Notes: generated by a model not told the origin, from the sequence alone. 55,982 bases of DNA from Candidatus Saccharimonadota bacterium (GCA_017510985.1 JAFWLR010000010.1:1-55982), one strand, 5' to 3'. Shown: positions 32,783-41,914, numbered from the stretch's first letter. Made by a program: numbers and translations.

Positions 32783-32788
32783 ATCAAA

Positions 32789-33733
32789 ATGAATATTTGG
32801 CAAGAACTACCAAAACCTTTTCTCATTTTAGCACCAATGGAGGGTGTAACCGACATTATATTCCGCCAAGTTATTGCTCACGCTGGCCGACCAGACCTCT
32901 TTTTTACAGAATTTACCAACGTTTCTAGTTACGCCTCTGAAAAAGGCCGCGCTAATGCCCTGGAAAGACTAGAAATTACCCTCACCGACAAACCCATTAT
33001 CGCTCAAATCTGGGGTAAAAATCCCGAACATTTTGCGGAACTTACACACGCGCTTGAACCTCTTGGTTTTTCTGGGGTAGATCTCAACTTTGGCTGTCCT
33101 GATAAGCACGTCAACAAGGCTGGAGGTGGCGCAGCTATGATTCAGAATCCCAACCTAGCAGTGCAATGTTTTCAAAATGCCGTCAAATCTACTCGTCTTC
33201 CTGTTTCTATTAAAACTCGACTTGGCTGGAGTCAACTTACAGAATACACAGAATGGCTATCCACGCTCTTACGACAACATCCCGCCACCCTTACCGTTCA
33301 TCTTCGTACTAAAAAAGAAATGAGCAAAGTCCCCGCCCACTACGAACTCATCCCTGACATTATCAAATTACGCGCCCAAATCAGCCCTGAGACTAAACTC
33401 ATTATCAACGGCGATATTAAAGGTAAAACCCACGCTCTAAAACTACATCAGCAGCATCCCGAAGTAGACGGCTTTATGATTGGTCGCGGCGTTTTTCAAA
33501 ACCCCTACTGCTTCACCGACCACCAACCCACCCGCAAGGAATTGATGAATCTATTAAAACTCCATCTTAATCTCTACGAAAAGCAATCTCAAAAATACTA
33601 TATTTCTTATGAAACCTTAAAACATTTTTTCAAAATCTACATCAATAACTTCCCGGGCGCGAAGGAGCTCCGTACTCAACTTATGGACACCCACTCCCTC
33701 GAAGAAGCCTATCAAGTCCTCCAGCGACTATAA
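32789..33733 (+). CDS. dus: tRNA-dihydrouridine synthase
   Basis: 314 residues of the Dus family. An FMN TIM barrel starts with FLILAPMEGVTDIIFRQV; the catalytic Cys103 is in NFGCPDKHVNKAGGGAAM; GDIKGKTHAL and GFMIGRGVFQNPY close the phosphate site. It reduces uridines in the tRNA D-loop with NADPH. The three tRNAs in this window have D-loops with suitable uridines. It is monocistronic with a GC-rich terminator. Confidence 0.95.
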   Translation: MNIWQELPKPFLILAPMEGVTDIIFRQVIAHAGRPDLFFTEFTNVSSYASEKGRANALERLEITLTDKPIIAQIWGKNPEHFAELTHALEPLGFSGVDLNFGCPDKHVNKAGGGAAMIQNPNLAVQCFQNAVKSTRLPVSIKTRLGWSQLTEYTEWLSTLLRQHPATLTVHLRTKKEMSKVPAHYELIPDIIKLRAQISPETKLIINGDIKGKTHALKLHQQHPEVDGFMIGRGVFQNPYCFTDHQPTRKELMNLLKLHLNLYEKQSQKYYISYETLKHFFKIYINNFPGAKELRTQLMDTHSLEEAYQVLQRL

Positions 33734-33747
33734 ACCAAACCAAAAAC

Positions 33748-33780
33748 GCCCCGGCCACTTACCCGCCGGGGCATCCCTTT
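33748..33780. terminator. Bidirectional terminator between dus and the Cys-rich protein gene
   Basis: Arms GCCCCGGC and GCCGGGGC (33748-33772) with a 9-nt loop; an A-run on one side and a T-run on the other let it serve both convergent genes. Confidence 0.7.
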
Positions 33781-33799
33781 AATCAAGACGAAATCCATT

Positions 33800-34156
33800 T
33801 TATGCCCGAAACAAGCAATTCGACCTTATCGGTCGACGTTCGGTCACTTCGGCGACCATTTCTTCATATTCGTCGTATTTGTGTTCCAGCTTTTCTGCTT
33901 CCAAATCCAAATATTCTTTAAGAAAAACTTGATACTCATAAAAGGAACACTCGCGCTGAGCCTCTTCTAGTGAAGTAGCGAAGCGACACGAAAAGCTGGC
34001 AACACAATCAATGACTATGCCATCGTCAAACAAACCAGGCACTCCTTTGAAGGGGTAGGGACCGACATCGACCCACTCATCGTAATATTCCCGATAATAC
34101 GTACAAAAACTACAGTAAGCACGTAAATCAGTCCGTTCTACTACAACTTTAGCCAT
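33800..34156 (-). CDS. Unknown small Cys- and Tyr-rich protein
   Basis: 118 residues from the ATG at 34156, which has AAAGG at proper spacing; an ATG two codons earlier is possible but too close to that site. The N-terminal half has YCSFCTYYREYYDEW (CxxC) and later cysteines (DCVASFSC, RECSFYEY), which could bind zinc. The C-terminal third is an acidic helix (YLDLEAEKLEHKYDEYEEM). No signal peptide. I do not recognise a family. The promoter is a near-consensus one at 34251-34279. Confidence 0.65.
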   Translation of the reverse strand: MAKVVVERTDLRAYCSFCTYYREYYDEWVDVGPYPFKGVPGLFDDGIVIDCVASFSCRFATSLEEAQRECSFYEYQVFLKEYLDLEAEKLEHKYDEYEEMVAEVTERRPIRSNCLFRA

Positions 34157-34250
34157 CTTCATGCCTTTCTACTCTAAACTCCTTGATTTTTGCAACCTCA
34201 ATGTCCTATCATCGCACACCGCTAACGGCATAAAAAACAATCTGCCTCAG

Positions 34251-34279
34251 ATTATATCACACTTTCCCTAAAATGTCAA
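34251..34279 (-). promoter_or_regulatory. Consensus promoter of the Cys-rich protein gene
   Basis: TTGACA (34274-34279), a 17-nt spacer and TGATATAAT ending at 34251 on the minus strand. It is very close in sequence to the promoter at 30783-30811. A leader of about 85 nt follows. Confidence 0.8.
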
Positions 34280-34341
34280 TGTTTATAAAACCATACGGCC
34301 CCCGAATTGCCAAGTTCGTTATCCCAGTACCATCATTTATG

Positions 34342-34350
34342 TGGTATAAT
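34342..34350 (+). promoter_or_regulatory. Promoter of the phage-type small gene
   Basis: TGGTATAAT; the leader of about 36 nt ends with AGGAGGT, seven bases before the ATG at 34393. Confidence 0.7.
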
Positions 34351-34392
34351 TAATCCAAACAGGGGGCGAACCTTAATTAGGAGGTGAAATAT

Positions 34393-34728
34393 ATGTCTGA
34401 AACAACAAGTTTAACCAAAAACATCAGCGACGGTCACCACACTTTTGGTGAACTTTACCAGCAACGCACCGCTCTGTTCTGTGCTTTATGTAATTTACTC
34501 CCAGACATCTCTTGGAAATCAAAGCAACATTTCGATGAGAAAAATGACCCTATGTTTAATGGCGATTTTATTGCTGGCATAAACACGCCTGACGGCGTCG
34601 TTACTTTCCACATCAAACTGGAATACTGGGATTCTTTCAAAATACCAGAACTGGAACGCGCCCCGCAATATGATGGCTATTCCGGCGAAAATGCACTCAC
34701 TAGAATTTTTTCCATCAGCTGTCACTAA
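34393..34728 (+). CDS. Small protein of a phage-associated conserved family
   Basis: 111 residues from the ATG at 34393, chosen because AGGAGGT lies seven bases upstream; a GTG at 34384 overlaps that site. The pattern SWKSKQHFDEKNDPMFNGDF, IAGINTPDGVVTFHIKLEYW and APQYDG resembles small hypothetical proteins I know mainly from tailed-phage genomes (FIVGI-TP-G---TYH---W with AP-WDGH). Its role is unknown. It stands alone with its own promoter and terminator, so it may be a domesticated phage gene. Confidence 0.65.
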   Translation: MSETTSLTKNISDGHHTFGELYQQRTALFCALCNLLPDISWKSKQHFDEKNDPMFNGDFIAGINTPDGVVTFHIKLEYWDSFKIPELERAPQYDGYSGENALTRIFSISCH

Positions 34729-34737
34729 CCCCCTATC

Positions 34738-34765
34738 AAATGCCACGATCAAATTCGTGGCATTT
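34738..34765 (+). terminator. Terminator of the phage-type small gene
   Basis: Arms AAATGCCACGA and TCGTGGCATTT with a 6-nt loop, nine bases after the stop. The U-run is interrupted (TTTCTCTT). Confidence 0.7.
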
Positions 34766-34814
34766 CTCTTATCGTTTTGCTCAAACCTCCTCACTTGAAT
34801 CGCTCTTCAAACTG

Positions 34815-34823
34815 TGTTATAGT
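34815..34823 (+). promoter_or_regulatory. Promoter of murD
   Basis: TGTTATAGT, followed by a very short leader holding AAGGAG before the ATG at 34841. Confidence 0.6.
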
Positions 34824-34840
34824 TAGTTCAAGGAGTTTTT

Positions 34841-36094
34841 ATGAAAATCGCATTATTAGGCTACGGCAAAGAGGGGCAAGCCGCCGAAAAATATTTCAAA
34901 ACCAAATACAAAGATGCCACTTTTGACATTTTTGAAAACCAAACTCCAGAAGAGCTACAACAAAAAGATTATTCATCCTATGATATAATTCTCCGCAGCC
35001 CCAGCGTTCCACCCCTAAGCCTCCCAAACGAATCCAGTCTCACCCGTTATTTCTTCGACCACTGCCCTTGCCCCATCATCGGCGTCACCGCCACCAAGGG
35101 CAAAGGCACCACTTGTTCGTTTATCAGGTCAATTCTCAATGCTGAACACAGCCAGGACCCTAGTAACCCCAAACCTTACCTCGTCGGCAACATCGGCACC
35201 CCTGCCATCGAAGTCCTAGACGACCTCAAGCCCACCGATGTCGTCGTTTACGAAATGTCCAGTTTTCAGCTCTGGGATCTCAAAAAATCCCCCCATGTCG
35301 CCGTTATCGGCCACCTAGAGCCGGACCATCTCAACGTCCACCAGGACTATCAAGATTACTTGAGCGCCAAAGCCAATATTACCAAACATCAAACTCAAAC
35401 AGATTACCTAATTTATAACCAAAATAATCAAGAGGCCACCAAAATCGCCGCTACCTCTAAAGCCCAAAAAATCCCCTATCCCTTTGACATCCCAGACGAC
35501 ATCAAGGCAGCCATCAAGCTTCCCGGTAAACACAATCAAGACGACGCCATCGCCGCTATTGCTGCCGTTACCGCCTCTAAAAATATATCACCAGATGAAT
35601 ATTTAGCCACGAGCGCCACCAGCATCATCCAGGGGCTCAGTAATTTCAAAGGCCTCCCTCACCGCCTCGAATTTGTCCGTGAGCTAGACCATGTCAAATA
35701 TTACAATGACAGTTTTGCCACCAACGCTTCTTCCACTCGCGTCGCCATCGAAGCTTTCCCAGACGACAATTTAATTCTCATCGTCGGCGGCCGCGATAAA
35801 ACCAATTACGAAGATTTACCAGAAATCTACGAATCCCTCAAGTCAAAAAACGTTAAAAAAATCATCCTCATCGGCGAATCCGGTCACGAACTCGCCAAAA
35901 GATACCAAGACAACCGTTTCAAAGTTGCAGAATCCTTAGAAGAAGCCGTCAAAGACGCAGTCAAAGCTGCTCAAGAATTCAAAACCGCCATCGTCGCTTT
36001 GTCCCCTGGCGCCGCCTCTTTTGACATGTTCAAAGATGCTTATAGTCGTGGCGACCAATTTAGAAATTTAATCGATTCTCTAACCCAGAAATAA
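34841..36094 (+). CDS. murD: UDP-N-acetylmuramoyl-L-alanine:D-glutamate ligase
   Basis: 417 residues, slightly short for MurD (about 440). The N-terminal domain starts with LLGYGKEGQAAEKYF. The ATP loop is GVTATKGKGTT (81-91), followed by GNIGTPAIEVL, YEMSSFQL and LEPDHLNVH, all MurD signatures. The C-terminal Rossmann domain has NDSFATNASSTRVAIEAF and LIVGGRDKTNYEDL. It adds D-Glu to the peptidoglycan precursor in the cytosol. Its 3' end overlaps the convergent M16 peptidase gene by 35 nt. Confidence 0.93.
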   Translation: MKIALLGYGKEGQAAEKYFKTKYKDATFDIFENQTPEELQQKDYSSYDIILRSPSVPPLSLPNESSLTRYFFDHCPCPIIGVTATKGKGTTCSFIRSILNAEHSQDPSNPKPYLVGNIGTPAIEVLDDLKPTDVVVYEMSSFQLWDLKKSPHVAVIGHLEPDHLNVHQDYQDYLSAKANITKHQTQTDYLIYNQNNQEATKIAATSKAQKIPYPFDIPDDIKAAIKLPGKHNQDDAIAAIAAVTASKNISPDEYLATSATSIIQGLSNFKGLPHRLEFVRELDHVKYYNDSFATNASSTRVAIEAFPDDNLILIVGGRDKTNYEDLPEIYESLKSKNVKKIILIGESGHELAKRYQDNRFKVAESLEEAVKDAVKAAQEFKTAIVALSPGAASFDMFKDAYSRGDQFRNLIDSLTQK

Positions 36095-37331
36095 ACGCTT
36101 TTTCAACTGACGACACCGCTGCAAACCCCCTAATCCCTGAATCCGCGAACTCGCGTGCCAATTCAATCATCTTAAATTTATCAATTGCTTTGATCAAATT
36201 CGGCATATTATCATACCTCTGCACCGCACCATTAGTAAAATATCCCTCCGCATAGTAATCTGCAATTTGCCCTACCGTTTGAGCCCCCATCTGGAATCGC
36301 CCCAAAGCATACGATTTTGCCGCCAAAAAATCCATATCCATAATTTCCCCATTCAAAGTCTTCATTAGCTCCGTCTGAATCAATTCAAACAACTCTTCCG
36401 CATTTTCCACGTTCACTTCTCCGTCAAAATCCCAATAAGAACTATTCGCATTAGAAGCCACTGAAGACCCCATTCCATACACTAACCCTCGTTTGCGCGC
36501 TGCCCCAAAAATCTTTGAATTAGTCGTCCCATTCAAAATATGATTGAGACAACTCATAGCAAACACCTCCTCCGGTTCCAAATGTCGCGGTGTCACCATC
36601 GAAAACCCAAAAGTAATATTCGAAGCATCCTTCCGCCTAATCGCCACCGCCTCCGAAGAATGCAAATCTGTCACCGGAATCTCAAACTCTCGTCCCTCCT
36701 TTAAATTCCACCCTTCGAGCATCCGAATCAGCTGTTTCCTCCGCCCCTTGATTTTCCCAGCAATAATAAACCGCATATTCTTAGCTGTATGCGTCCGCCG
36801 ATAATGTTCTCGAATATCTTTAAGTTCAATATTCGGGATCGTTTTTATTCTCTCTGGCAAATCCAAAATATCCTCCCCCACTGCCTGTTGTACCCGTGGC
36901 CAAAGCAACCGATAATAGTCATTCATGTAACCCGTCAACTCCGAACGCACATTTGCCTTCTCTGATTTTAATTCCTCTTCATTAAACCGCGGCTCGCAAA
37001 TTGAGACCTGTTGCAACTCCATGATTCGCTCCCACTCAAAATCCGCACATTCAGTCTCATAACACACCGAAATATCTGACGTCCACGCATTATGATATGC
37101 TCCATTCTTCGTGAATTCCGCTTCAAAAGCCTGTTCATCCCTAAATTCAACATTCGCGCCAAAAGCCAAATGCTCAACCACGTGCGGAATTTCATATACA
37201 TCTTTACTTTTAGCATACATCATCCCCGCTCGAAACTGCACCCGAGTAGACATTACACTCGCCCCCGGCACGTCTATAAACAGTCCTCTCGCCCCATTCT
37301 TCAACTTCACCTCTTCAACTAAATGCTTCAT
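36060..37331 (-). CDS. M16-family zinc metallopeptidase
   Basis: 423 residues. The inverted zinc motif HxxEH is HVVEH (50-54), with Glu residues in EELKSEKANVRSE as the likely third ligand. The C-terminal half has the M16 inactive-type domain with RKRGLVYGMGSSV. No signal peptide, so a cytosolic processing or degrading role is likely; substrates cannot be read. It starts 36 nt after secA with a GGAGGT site and is probably co-transcribed with it. M16B enzymes often occur as active/inactive gene pairs; no partner is next to it. Confidence 0.9.
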   Translation of the reverse strand: MKHLVEEVKLKNGARGLFIDVPGASVMSTRVQFRAGMMYAKSKDVYEIPHVVEHLAFGANVEFRDEQAFEAEFTKNGAYHNAWTSDISVCYETECADFEWERIMELQQVSICEPRFNEEELKSEKANVRSELTGYMNDYYRLLWPRVQQAVGEDILDLPERIKTIPNIELKDIREHYRRTHTAKNMRFIIAGKIKGRRKQLIRMLEGWNLKEGREFEIPVTDLHSSEAVAIRRKDASNITFGFSMVTPRHLEPEEVFAMSCLNHILNGTTNSKIFGAARKRGLVYGMGSSVASNANSSYWDFDGEVNVENAEELFELIQTELMKTLNGEIMDMDFLAAKSYALGRFQMGAQTVGQIADYYAEGYFTNGAVQRYDNMPNLIKAIDKFKMIELAREFADSGIRGFAAVSSVEKAFISGLENRLNF

Positions 37332-37367
37332 CTTACCTCCATTTTCCGAAATTTCAGATTACTTTAA

Positions 37368-40214
37368 CTATTTTCGTTTACTTTTAGTCTTTTTCCGCTT
37401 TGTTTTAGATGATTTACTCGATTTAGACCCCGCTTTTTTTCGTTTTAAGCTAGCCCTCTTCGCCGCACTTACTCCACCCTTACTTGTCGCTCTAAACTCA
37501 TCATCCATATTTTTCTCACCTTTACTAATTTCATTCACCCCCCGTTCCGTCTGCGACTCTGCCATCTTAGTGAGCTCACTCTCATATTCCTCCCCATCTA
37601 TTGCATTATCCTCTGCCGCCTCTGCCGGTGTCACAGTTAGCAAAATTTTCAATACTTCCTCTCGCAAATTCCTCTGCAACCCATCAAACAGCTTCTGCGA
37701 CTCCGAACGATATTCCACCAACGGATCTCTCTGCCCTACGCTTCGCCAATGAATCCCCTCACGCAGATGTTGCATATTCTCAAGATGTTGCATCCACAAA
37801 GTATCCAGCACTTTGAGATACACCTCCCGCTCCACCTTGCGCATAATATCAGGAGTAAATTTTTCTTCTTGCCTCTTATAAGCCTCTTCTACCGCTTCTA
37901 ACGCCACTTTTTCACGATCTTTTTCTTTCCGCTTCAAACCAATCTCATGAATCAAATCGCTTTCAAGAGTTGGAAACACCGCCTTAAACTCCTCGTCAAA
38001 TTTTTTATTCACCCTAGACGAGAACATCGTCAGCATCTTTACCTCTTCACGGATCAACCGTTTAATCTCCGGTGTAATATCATCGCCCTCCAAAATCTTC
38101 CGCCGAATCATATATACCACTTTCCGGTGCCGGTTGATTACATTATCGTACTGCACCACATTTTTCCGTGAATCAAAATTAAACCCTTCAATTCGCTTTT
38201 GTGCCGCCTCTAAAGTCCGCGAGATCGACCGCGTCTGAATTGGCATATCCTCTGCCACTCCTAACCGCGTCATTAAAGTCTTTACTCTATCTCCTTGAAA
38301 GATCCGCATCAAATCGTCTTCACATGACACAAAAAACTGCGTAGTCCCAGGATCGCCTTGCCGACCACCCCGCCCCCTTAACTGATTATCTACCCGTCTT
38401 GAGTCGTGTCTTTCCGATCCAATCACCACTAAACCCCCGAGGTCAGCCACTCCTTCACCTAGCTTAATATCCGTCCCCCGCCCCGCCATATTAGTCGCCA
38501 AAGTAATCGCGCCCTTTTCCCCCGCCTTAGCAATAATCGCCGCCTCTCGCTCATTATTTTTAGCGTTCAAAATCTCATATGGCAAACCAAACTGATCCAA
38601 ATATCGCGCAATTTCTTCGTTATTAGCAATCGAACCAGACCCCACCAGTACCGGCTGCCCCTTTTCGTGGTATTTTTTAATCTCCTCTGCAATTGCCTTT
38701 AACTTCCCCGCTTTGGTCTTGTAAATCAAATCATCCTTATCCACCCTAGCAATCGGTTTATTGGGCGGGATCTGAATCACATCCAATGCATAAATTTGTT
38801 GAAATTCTTCCGCCTCGGTAAAGGCAGTACCCGTCATTCCAGACAATTTTTTATACAAACGAAAGAAATTTTGAAACGAAATCGTCGCTAACGTCATCGA
38901 TTCTTGTTTTACCACCACTCCCTCCTTAGCCTCAATTGCCTGGTGCAAGCCTTCATTATATCGCCGCCCCTGCATCAACCGCCCAGTATGTTCATCCACA
39001 ATCATCACCTCACCCGAATTTGTTACCACATAATCCTTGTCCCTCTTAAACACAATCTCCGCCCTTATAGCCTGTTCCAAATGATATACTAGTCGTGTAT
39101 TTTTCGTTGAATATAACGTTTCCACCCCTAAAATCTTCTGCACTTTATCAATGCCTTTATCTGTCAACGTCACAGAACGCCTTTTTTCATCAAATACATA
39201 ATCTTCTGGCGTGAGTCTCGCCGCCACCTTGGCAAATTGATAATAACTCTCTGGATTATCCCCCGCCGGCGCCGAAATTATAAGAGGCGTTCGCGCCTCA
39301 TCAATCAAAATCGAATCCACCTCATCTACAATCGCAAAATTCAACTCTCGTTGTCTCAAATACTGTACTTCACTCGTCATATTATCCCTTAAATAATCAA
39401 ACCCAAACTCATTATTCGTTCCATAAGTAATATCTGCGTTATATGCTTCTTTCCGCGTGCAAGGCTTAAGATGCCGAAATCGCTCATCCGCATGATCTTC
39501 ATTTTCATATTCCGCATCATAAATAAACGAAGCCTCATTAATAATTACCGCCACAGACAAACCTAGAAAATCATAAATTGGCCCGTTCCATCCCGCATCC
39601 CGTTGCGCCAAATAATCATTTACCGTTACTACATGCACCCCTCGCCCAGTTAGACCATTCAGATATGCTGGCAACATTGCTACTAAAGTCTTACCTTCAC
39701 CGGTCTTCATTTCTGCTACCGCTCCCTCATTTAATACCATCCCTCCAATCAGCTGCACATCATAAGGACGCAGGCCCATTACCCGCTTAGTCGCCTCCCT
39801 TGCCACTGCAAAAACCTCCGGCAATAGCTCGTTCAAAATCTTCGTATCGTCTAGCGGCTTCCGTTTTTTACCTCGCTTGGCCCTTCTTCCCTTTTTATCG
39901 GAACTTTGGGACGCGCTTTCTTCCTCTTTTACCTCCTTAAGAGCCTTTCGGATCCGCTCCCGAAATATTTCTGACTGTTCCTTCAACTCTTCGTCACTCA
40001 TTTTTTCATATTTCGGCTCTAACTTACTAATCTCTTGCGCCCGTTTCCATAGCCGTTTTAAAATCTTCTTCTGCGCATCACCAAACACCCCCTGCAAAAA
40101 CTTAGTCAGCGCAGTTCTATCCGCCAGCTTGTCACTCGGTTTCTTCTCTTTGTGTACTTTTTGCTTAACAACCTTCTCGGCAGGTTTTTTACTGCTTATC
40201 TCTTTTTTCGCCAT
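37368..40214 (-). CDS. secA: Preprotein translocase ATPase SecA
   Basis: 948 residues. Walker A MKTGEGKT, DEVDSILIDEARTPLIIS, NMAGRGTDIKLG and the helical wing with the two-helix finger are present. It drives secretion through SecYEG. Extra Lys/Arg-rich insertions occur at about 5-30 and 95-120; the second (SASQSSDKKGRRAKRGKKRK) carries the cassette shared with rpsQ and rplV. The usual C-terminal zinc tail (CxCxxxxxxxCH) is missing and replaced by a Ser/Lys/Arg tail. It has its own promoter at 40236-40244 and an AGGAG site. Confidence 0.96.
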   Translation of the reverse strand: MAKKEISSKKPAEKVVKQKVHKEKKPSDKLADRTALTKFLQGVFGDAQKKILKRLWKRAQEISKLEPKYEKMSDEELKEQSEIFRERIRKALKEVKEEESASQSSDKKGRRAKRGKKRKPLDDTKILNELLPEVFAVAREATKRVMGLRPYDVQLIGGMVLNEGAVAEMKTGEGKTLVAMLPAYLNGLTGRGVHVVTVNDYLAQRDAGWNGPIYDFLGLSVAVIINEASFIYDAEYENEDHADERFRHLKPCTRKEAYNADITYGTNNEFGFDYLRDNMTSEVQYLRQRELNFAIVDEVDSILIDEARTPLIISAPAGDNPESYYQFAKVAARLTPEDYVFDEKRRSVTLTDKGIDKVQKILGVETLYSTKNTRLVYHLEQAIRAEIVFKRDKDYVVTNSGEVMIVDEHTGRLMQGRRYNEGLHQAIEAKEGVVVKQESMTLATISFQNFFRLYKKLSGMTGTAFTEAEEFQQIYALDVIQIPPNKPIARVDKDDLIYKTKAGKLKAIAEEIKKYHEKGQPVLVGSGSIANNEEIARYLDQFGLPYEILNAKNNEREAAIIAKAGEKGAITLATNMAGRGTDIKLGEGVADLGGLVVIGSERHDSRRVDNQLRGRGGRQGDPGTTQFFVSCEDDLMRIFQGDRVKTLMTRLGVAEDMPIQTRSISRTLEAAQKRIEGFNFDSRKNVVQYDNVINRHRKVVYMIRRKILEGDDITPEIKRLIREEVKMLTMFSSRVNKKFDEEFKAVFPTLESDLIHEIGLKRKEKDREKVALEAVEEAYKRQEEKFTPDIMRKVEREVYLKVLDTLWMQHLENMQHLREGIHWRSVGQRDPLVEYRSESQKLFDGLQRNLREEVLKILLTVTPAEAAEDNAIDGEEYESELTKMAESQTERGVNEISKGEKNMDDEFRATSKGGVSAAKRASLKRKKAGSKSSKSSKTKRKKTKSKRK

Positions 40215-40235
40215 ATAACTCCTAATCTACCCCCT

Positions 40236-40244
40236 ATTGTACCA
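40236..40244 (-). promoter_or_regulatory. Promoter of secA
   Basis: TGGTACAAT on the minus strand, followed by AGGAG before the ATG at 40214. Confidence 0.65.
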
Positions 40245-40246
40245 CA

Positions 40247-40609
40247 TTATTGCCCACGGTGAAAGATGTTTTTCCAATTCTTCTTCTGCCGATGTGGCTG
40301 CATCTCTAATTTATATCGCCGAATCTGCCCCAAAAGCTTTGCTTCTACTAGATCAATTCCAGCGAATACATTACTACACTCATCTTTTGCTGTCATTACC
40401 TTACCCCCAGTTGTTTCCATCGTCACAGAAATATCGTATTTTTCACTCTTATTTTTACCTACTTCTGTTACTGACACCTTCATCACTACATCTTTCTTTG
40501 TTCCTCTCGGTAAATACTTATCTAATTTCCCTAGGCGCTTCTCTACATACTTCTTAAGCGGTACATCAATCTTATACCCATTTCCACTCATTTCAATCTT
40601 TTCAATCAT
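40247..40609 (-). CDS. hpf: Ribosome hibernation-promoting factor (short form)
   Basis: 120 residues of the HPF/RaiA (YfiA) fold: MIEKIEMSGNGYKIDVPLKK, YVEKRLGKLDKYLP, VEAKLLGQIRRYK. It binds the small subunit in starvation and blocks or dimerises ribosomes. It lacks the C-terminal dimerisation domain of long HPF. It begins directly after the serS stop, with no intergenic base, so it is co-expressed with serS. It lies just upstream of secA, as in many bacteria. Confidence 0.92.
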   Translation of the reverse strand: MIEKIEMSGNGYKIDVPLKKYVEKRLGKLDKYLPRGTKKDVVMKVSVTEVGKNKSEKYDISVTMETTGGKVMTAKDECSNVFAGIDLVEAKLLGQIRRYKLEMQPHRQKKNWKNIFHRGQ

Positions 40610-41854
40610 TTAAATTTCCTCCTCATTATTTAAATACGGTTTCAAAACCTCTGGTACTTTCAATTTACCACCCAGCTTGGCATAATTTTCAATCACCGCC
40701 ACCATAGTCCGTGCTAATGACACTGCAGTTCCATTCAAGGTGTGCAACGTTTCCACAGATCCATCCTCCCGTCGCACTCGAATATTCAAATTCCGCGCCT
40801 GAAAACTTGTACAGTTAGAACAGCTCGTCAGCTCTCGATAGCACTGATCCACCGGCGACCAATATTCCACATCATATTTCTTAGCTGCTGGCGCACCTAG
40901 ATCCCCCGCTGCAATATTAATCACCCGATATGGCAAGCCTAACTCCTGCCAGATTTCTTCCTCTGTCGCTAATATCATTTCATGCATCTCTTTTGACTTC
41001 TCCGGCAAACAAAACACATACATTTCCAATTTATTAAATTGATGTACTCGGAATAACCCCCGCGTATGCTTACCCGCCGACCCTGCTTCCTTCCGAAAAC
41101 ACGCTGAATACCCCGCATAAAGCAAAGGCAAATCTTTCTCGTCGATGATTTCATTCATATGGTAACCCGTCAGCGCAATCTCAGCCGTGGCAATCAGTGC
41201 CAAATCCTCCCCCTCAATAAAATATTCATCACTCTGGTCGCTAGTTCGCGGGTTAAATCCCGTTCCTTCTAATACCTTAGACGACACCAAATCCGGCACC
41301 GTAATAAAAGTAAATCCTTTTTCTAGCACCTTCTTCAAACCAAACTGCAAAAGAGCATTTTCTAGTAACGCCAATTCATTCTTAAGATAATAAAACTTCG
41401 CCCCAGCTACCTTGGCTCCTCGCTCAAAATCCACCCAATCCCGGCTCAAAGCATAATCCAAATGGTCCACACCACCCTTTGGCTTGCCGCCCCACGCTTT
41501 GATTTCTACCGAATCTTCCTCACCACCAAGCGGCACATCTTCAAAAATAATATTCGGTACCGCCTTAAGAGCTACTGTATATTCTGCCTCAACCCGACCC
41601 AAATCCTCTTCTAAGCCGGCCAATTCTTCTTTTACTGCTTTACCTCGCTCAATCAGTGCCTTTTCCGGCTTACCACCCTTCATTTTCGCCGCAATTTCAT
41701 TTCGTTCTCGTCGGAGTTCTTCTACGCGCTGAAGTTCTTGTTTCCTCTTATCATCTAACGCCAATACCTCCTTTACATTAATTTGGTATCCTTTCTCACG
41801 AGCGGACTTTTCCACCAGTTCCAAATTCTCTCGTATAAACTTCACATCTAACAT
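40610..41854 (-). CDS. serS: Seryl-tRNA synthetase
   Basis: 414 residues, normal for SerRS. The N-terminal coiled-coil arm (about 27-100) that reads tRNA-Ser is present. Class II motifs include FRKEAGSAGKHTRGLFRVHQF (split) and SNCTSFQARNLNIRVRR, with LNGTAVSLARTMVAVIEN at the end. It charges tRNA-Ser. The -10 TGATACAAT ends 6 nt before ATG, so the mRNA is probably leaderless. Confidence 0.97.
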   Translation of the reverse strand: MLDVKFIRENLELVEKSAREKGYQINVKEVLALDDKRKQELQRVEELRRERNEIAAKMKGGKPEKALIERGKAVKEELAGLEEDLGRVEAEYTVALKAVPNIIFEDVPLGGEEDSVEIKAWGGKPKGGVDHLDYALSRDWVDFERGAKVAGAKFYYLKNELALLENALLQFGLKKVLEKGFTFITVPDLVSSKVLEGTGFNPRTSDQSDEYFIEGEDLALIATAEIALTGYHMNEIIDEKDLPLLYAGYSACFRKEAGSAGKHTRGLFRVHQFNKLEMYVFCLPEKSKEMHEMILATEEEIWQELGLPYRVINIAAGDLGAPAAKKYDVEYWSPVDQCYRELTSCSNCTSFQARNLNIRVRREDGSVETLHTLNGTAVSLARTMVAVIENYAKLGGKLKVPEVLKPYLNNEEEI

Positions 41855-41860
41855 GTTCCC

Positions 41861-41869
41861 ATTGTATCA
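41861..41869 (-). promoter_or_regulatory. Leaderless promoter of serS
   Basis: TGATACAAT on the minus strand ends 6 nt before the ATG at 41854. Confidence 0.7.
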
Positions 41870-41914
41870 CAAAATTCATCAAAATTACATTCTAGTTTTC
41901 CTAACAAAACTTTA

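Noticed and set aside
37368-40214. Many open frames opposite secA and the ribosomal genes
   Set aside because: They lie antisense to well-conserved genes, have no ribosome sites and show biased composition expected of shadows.
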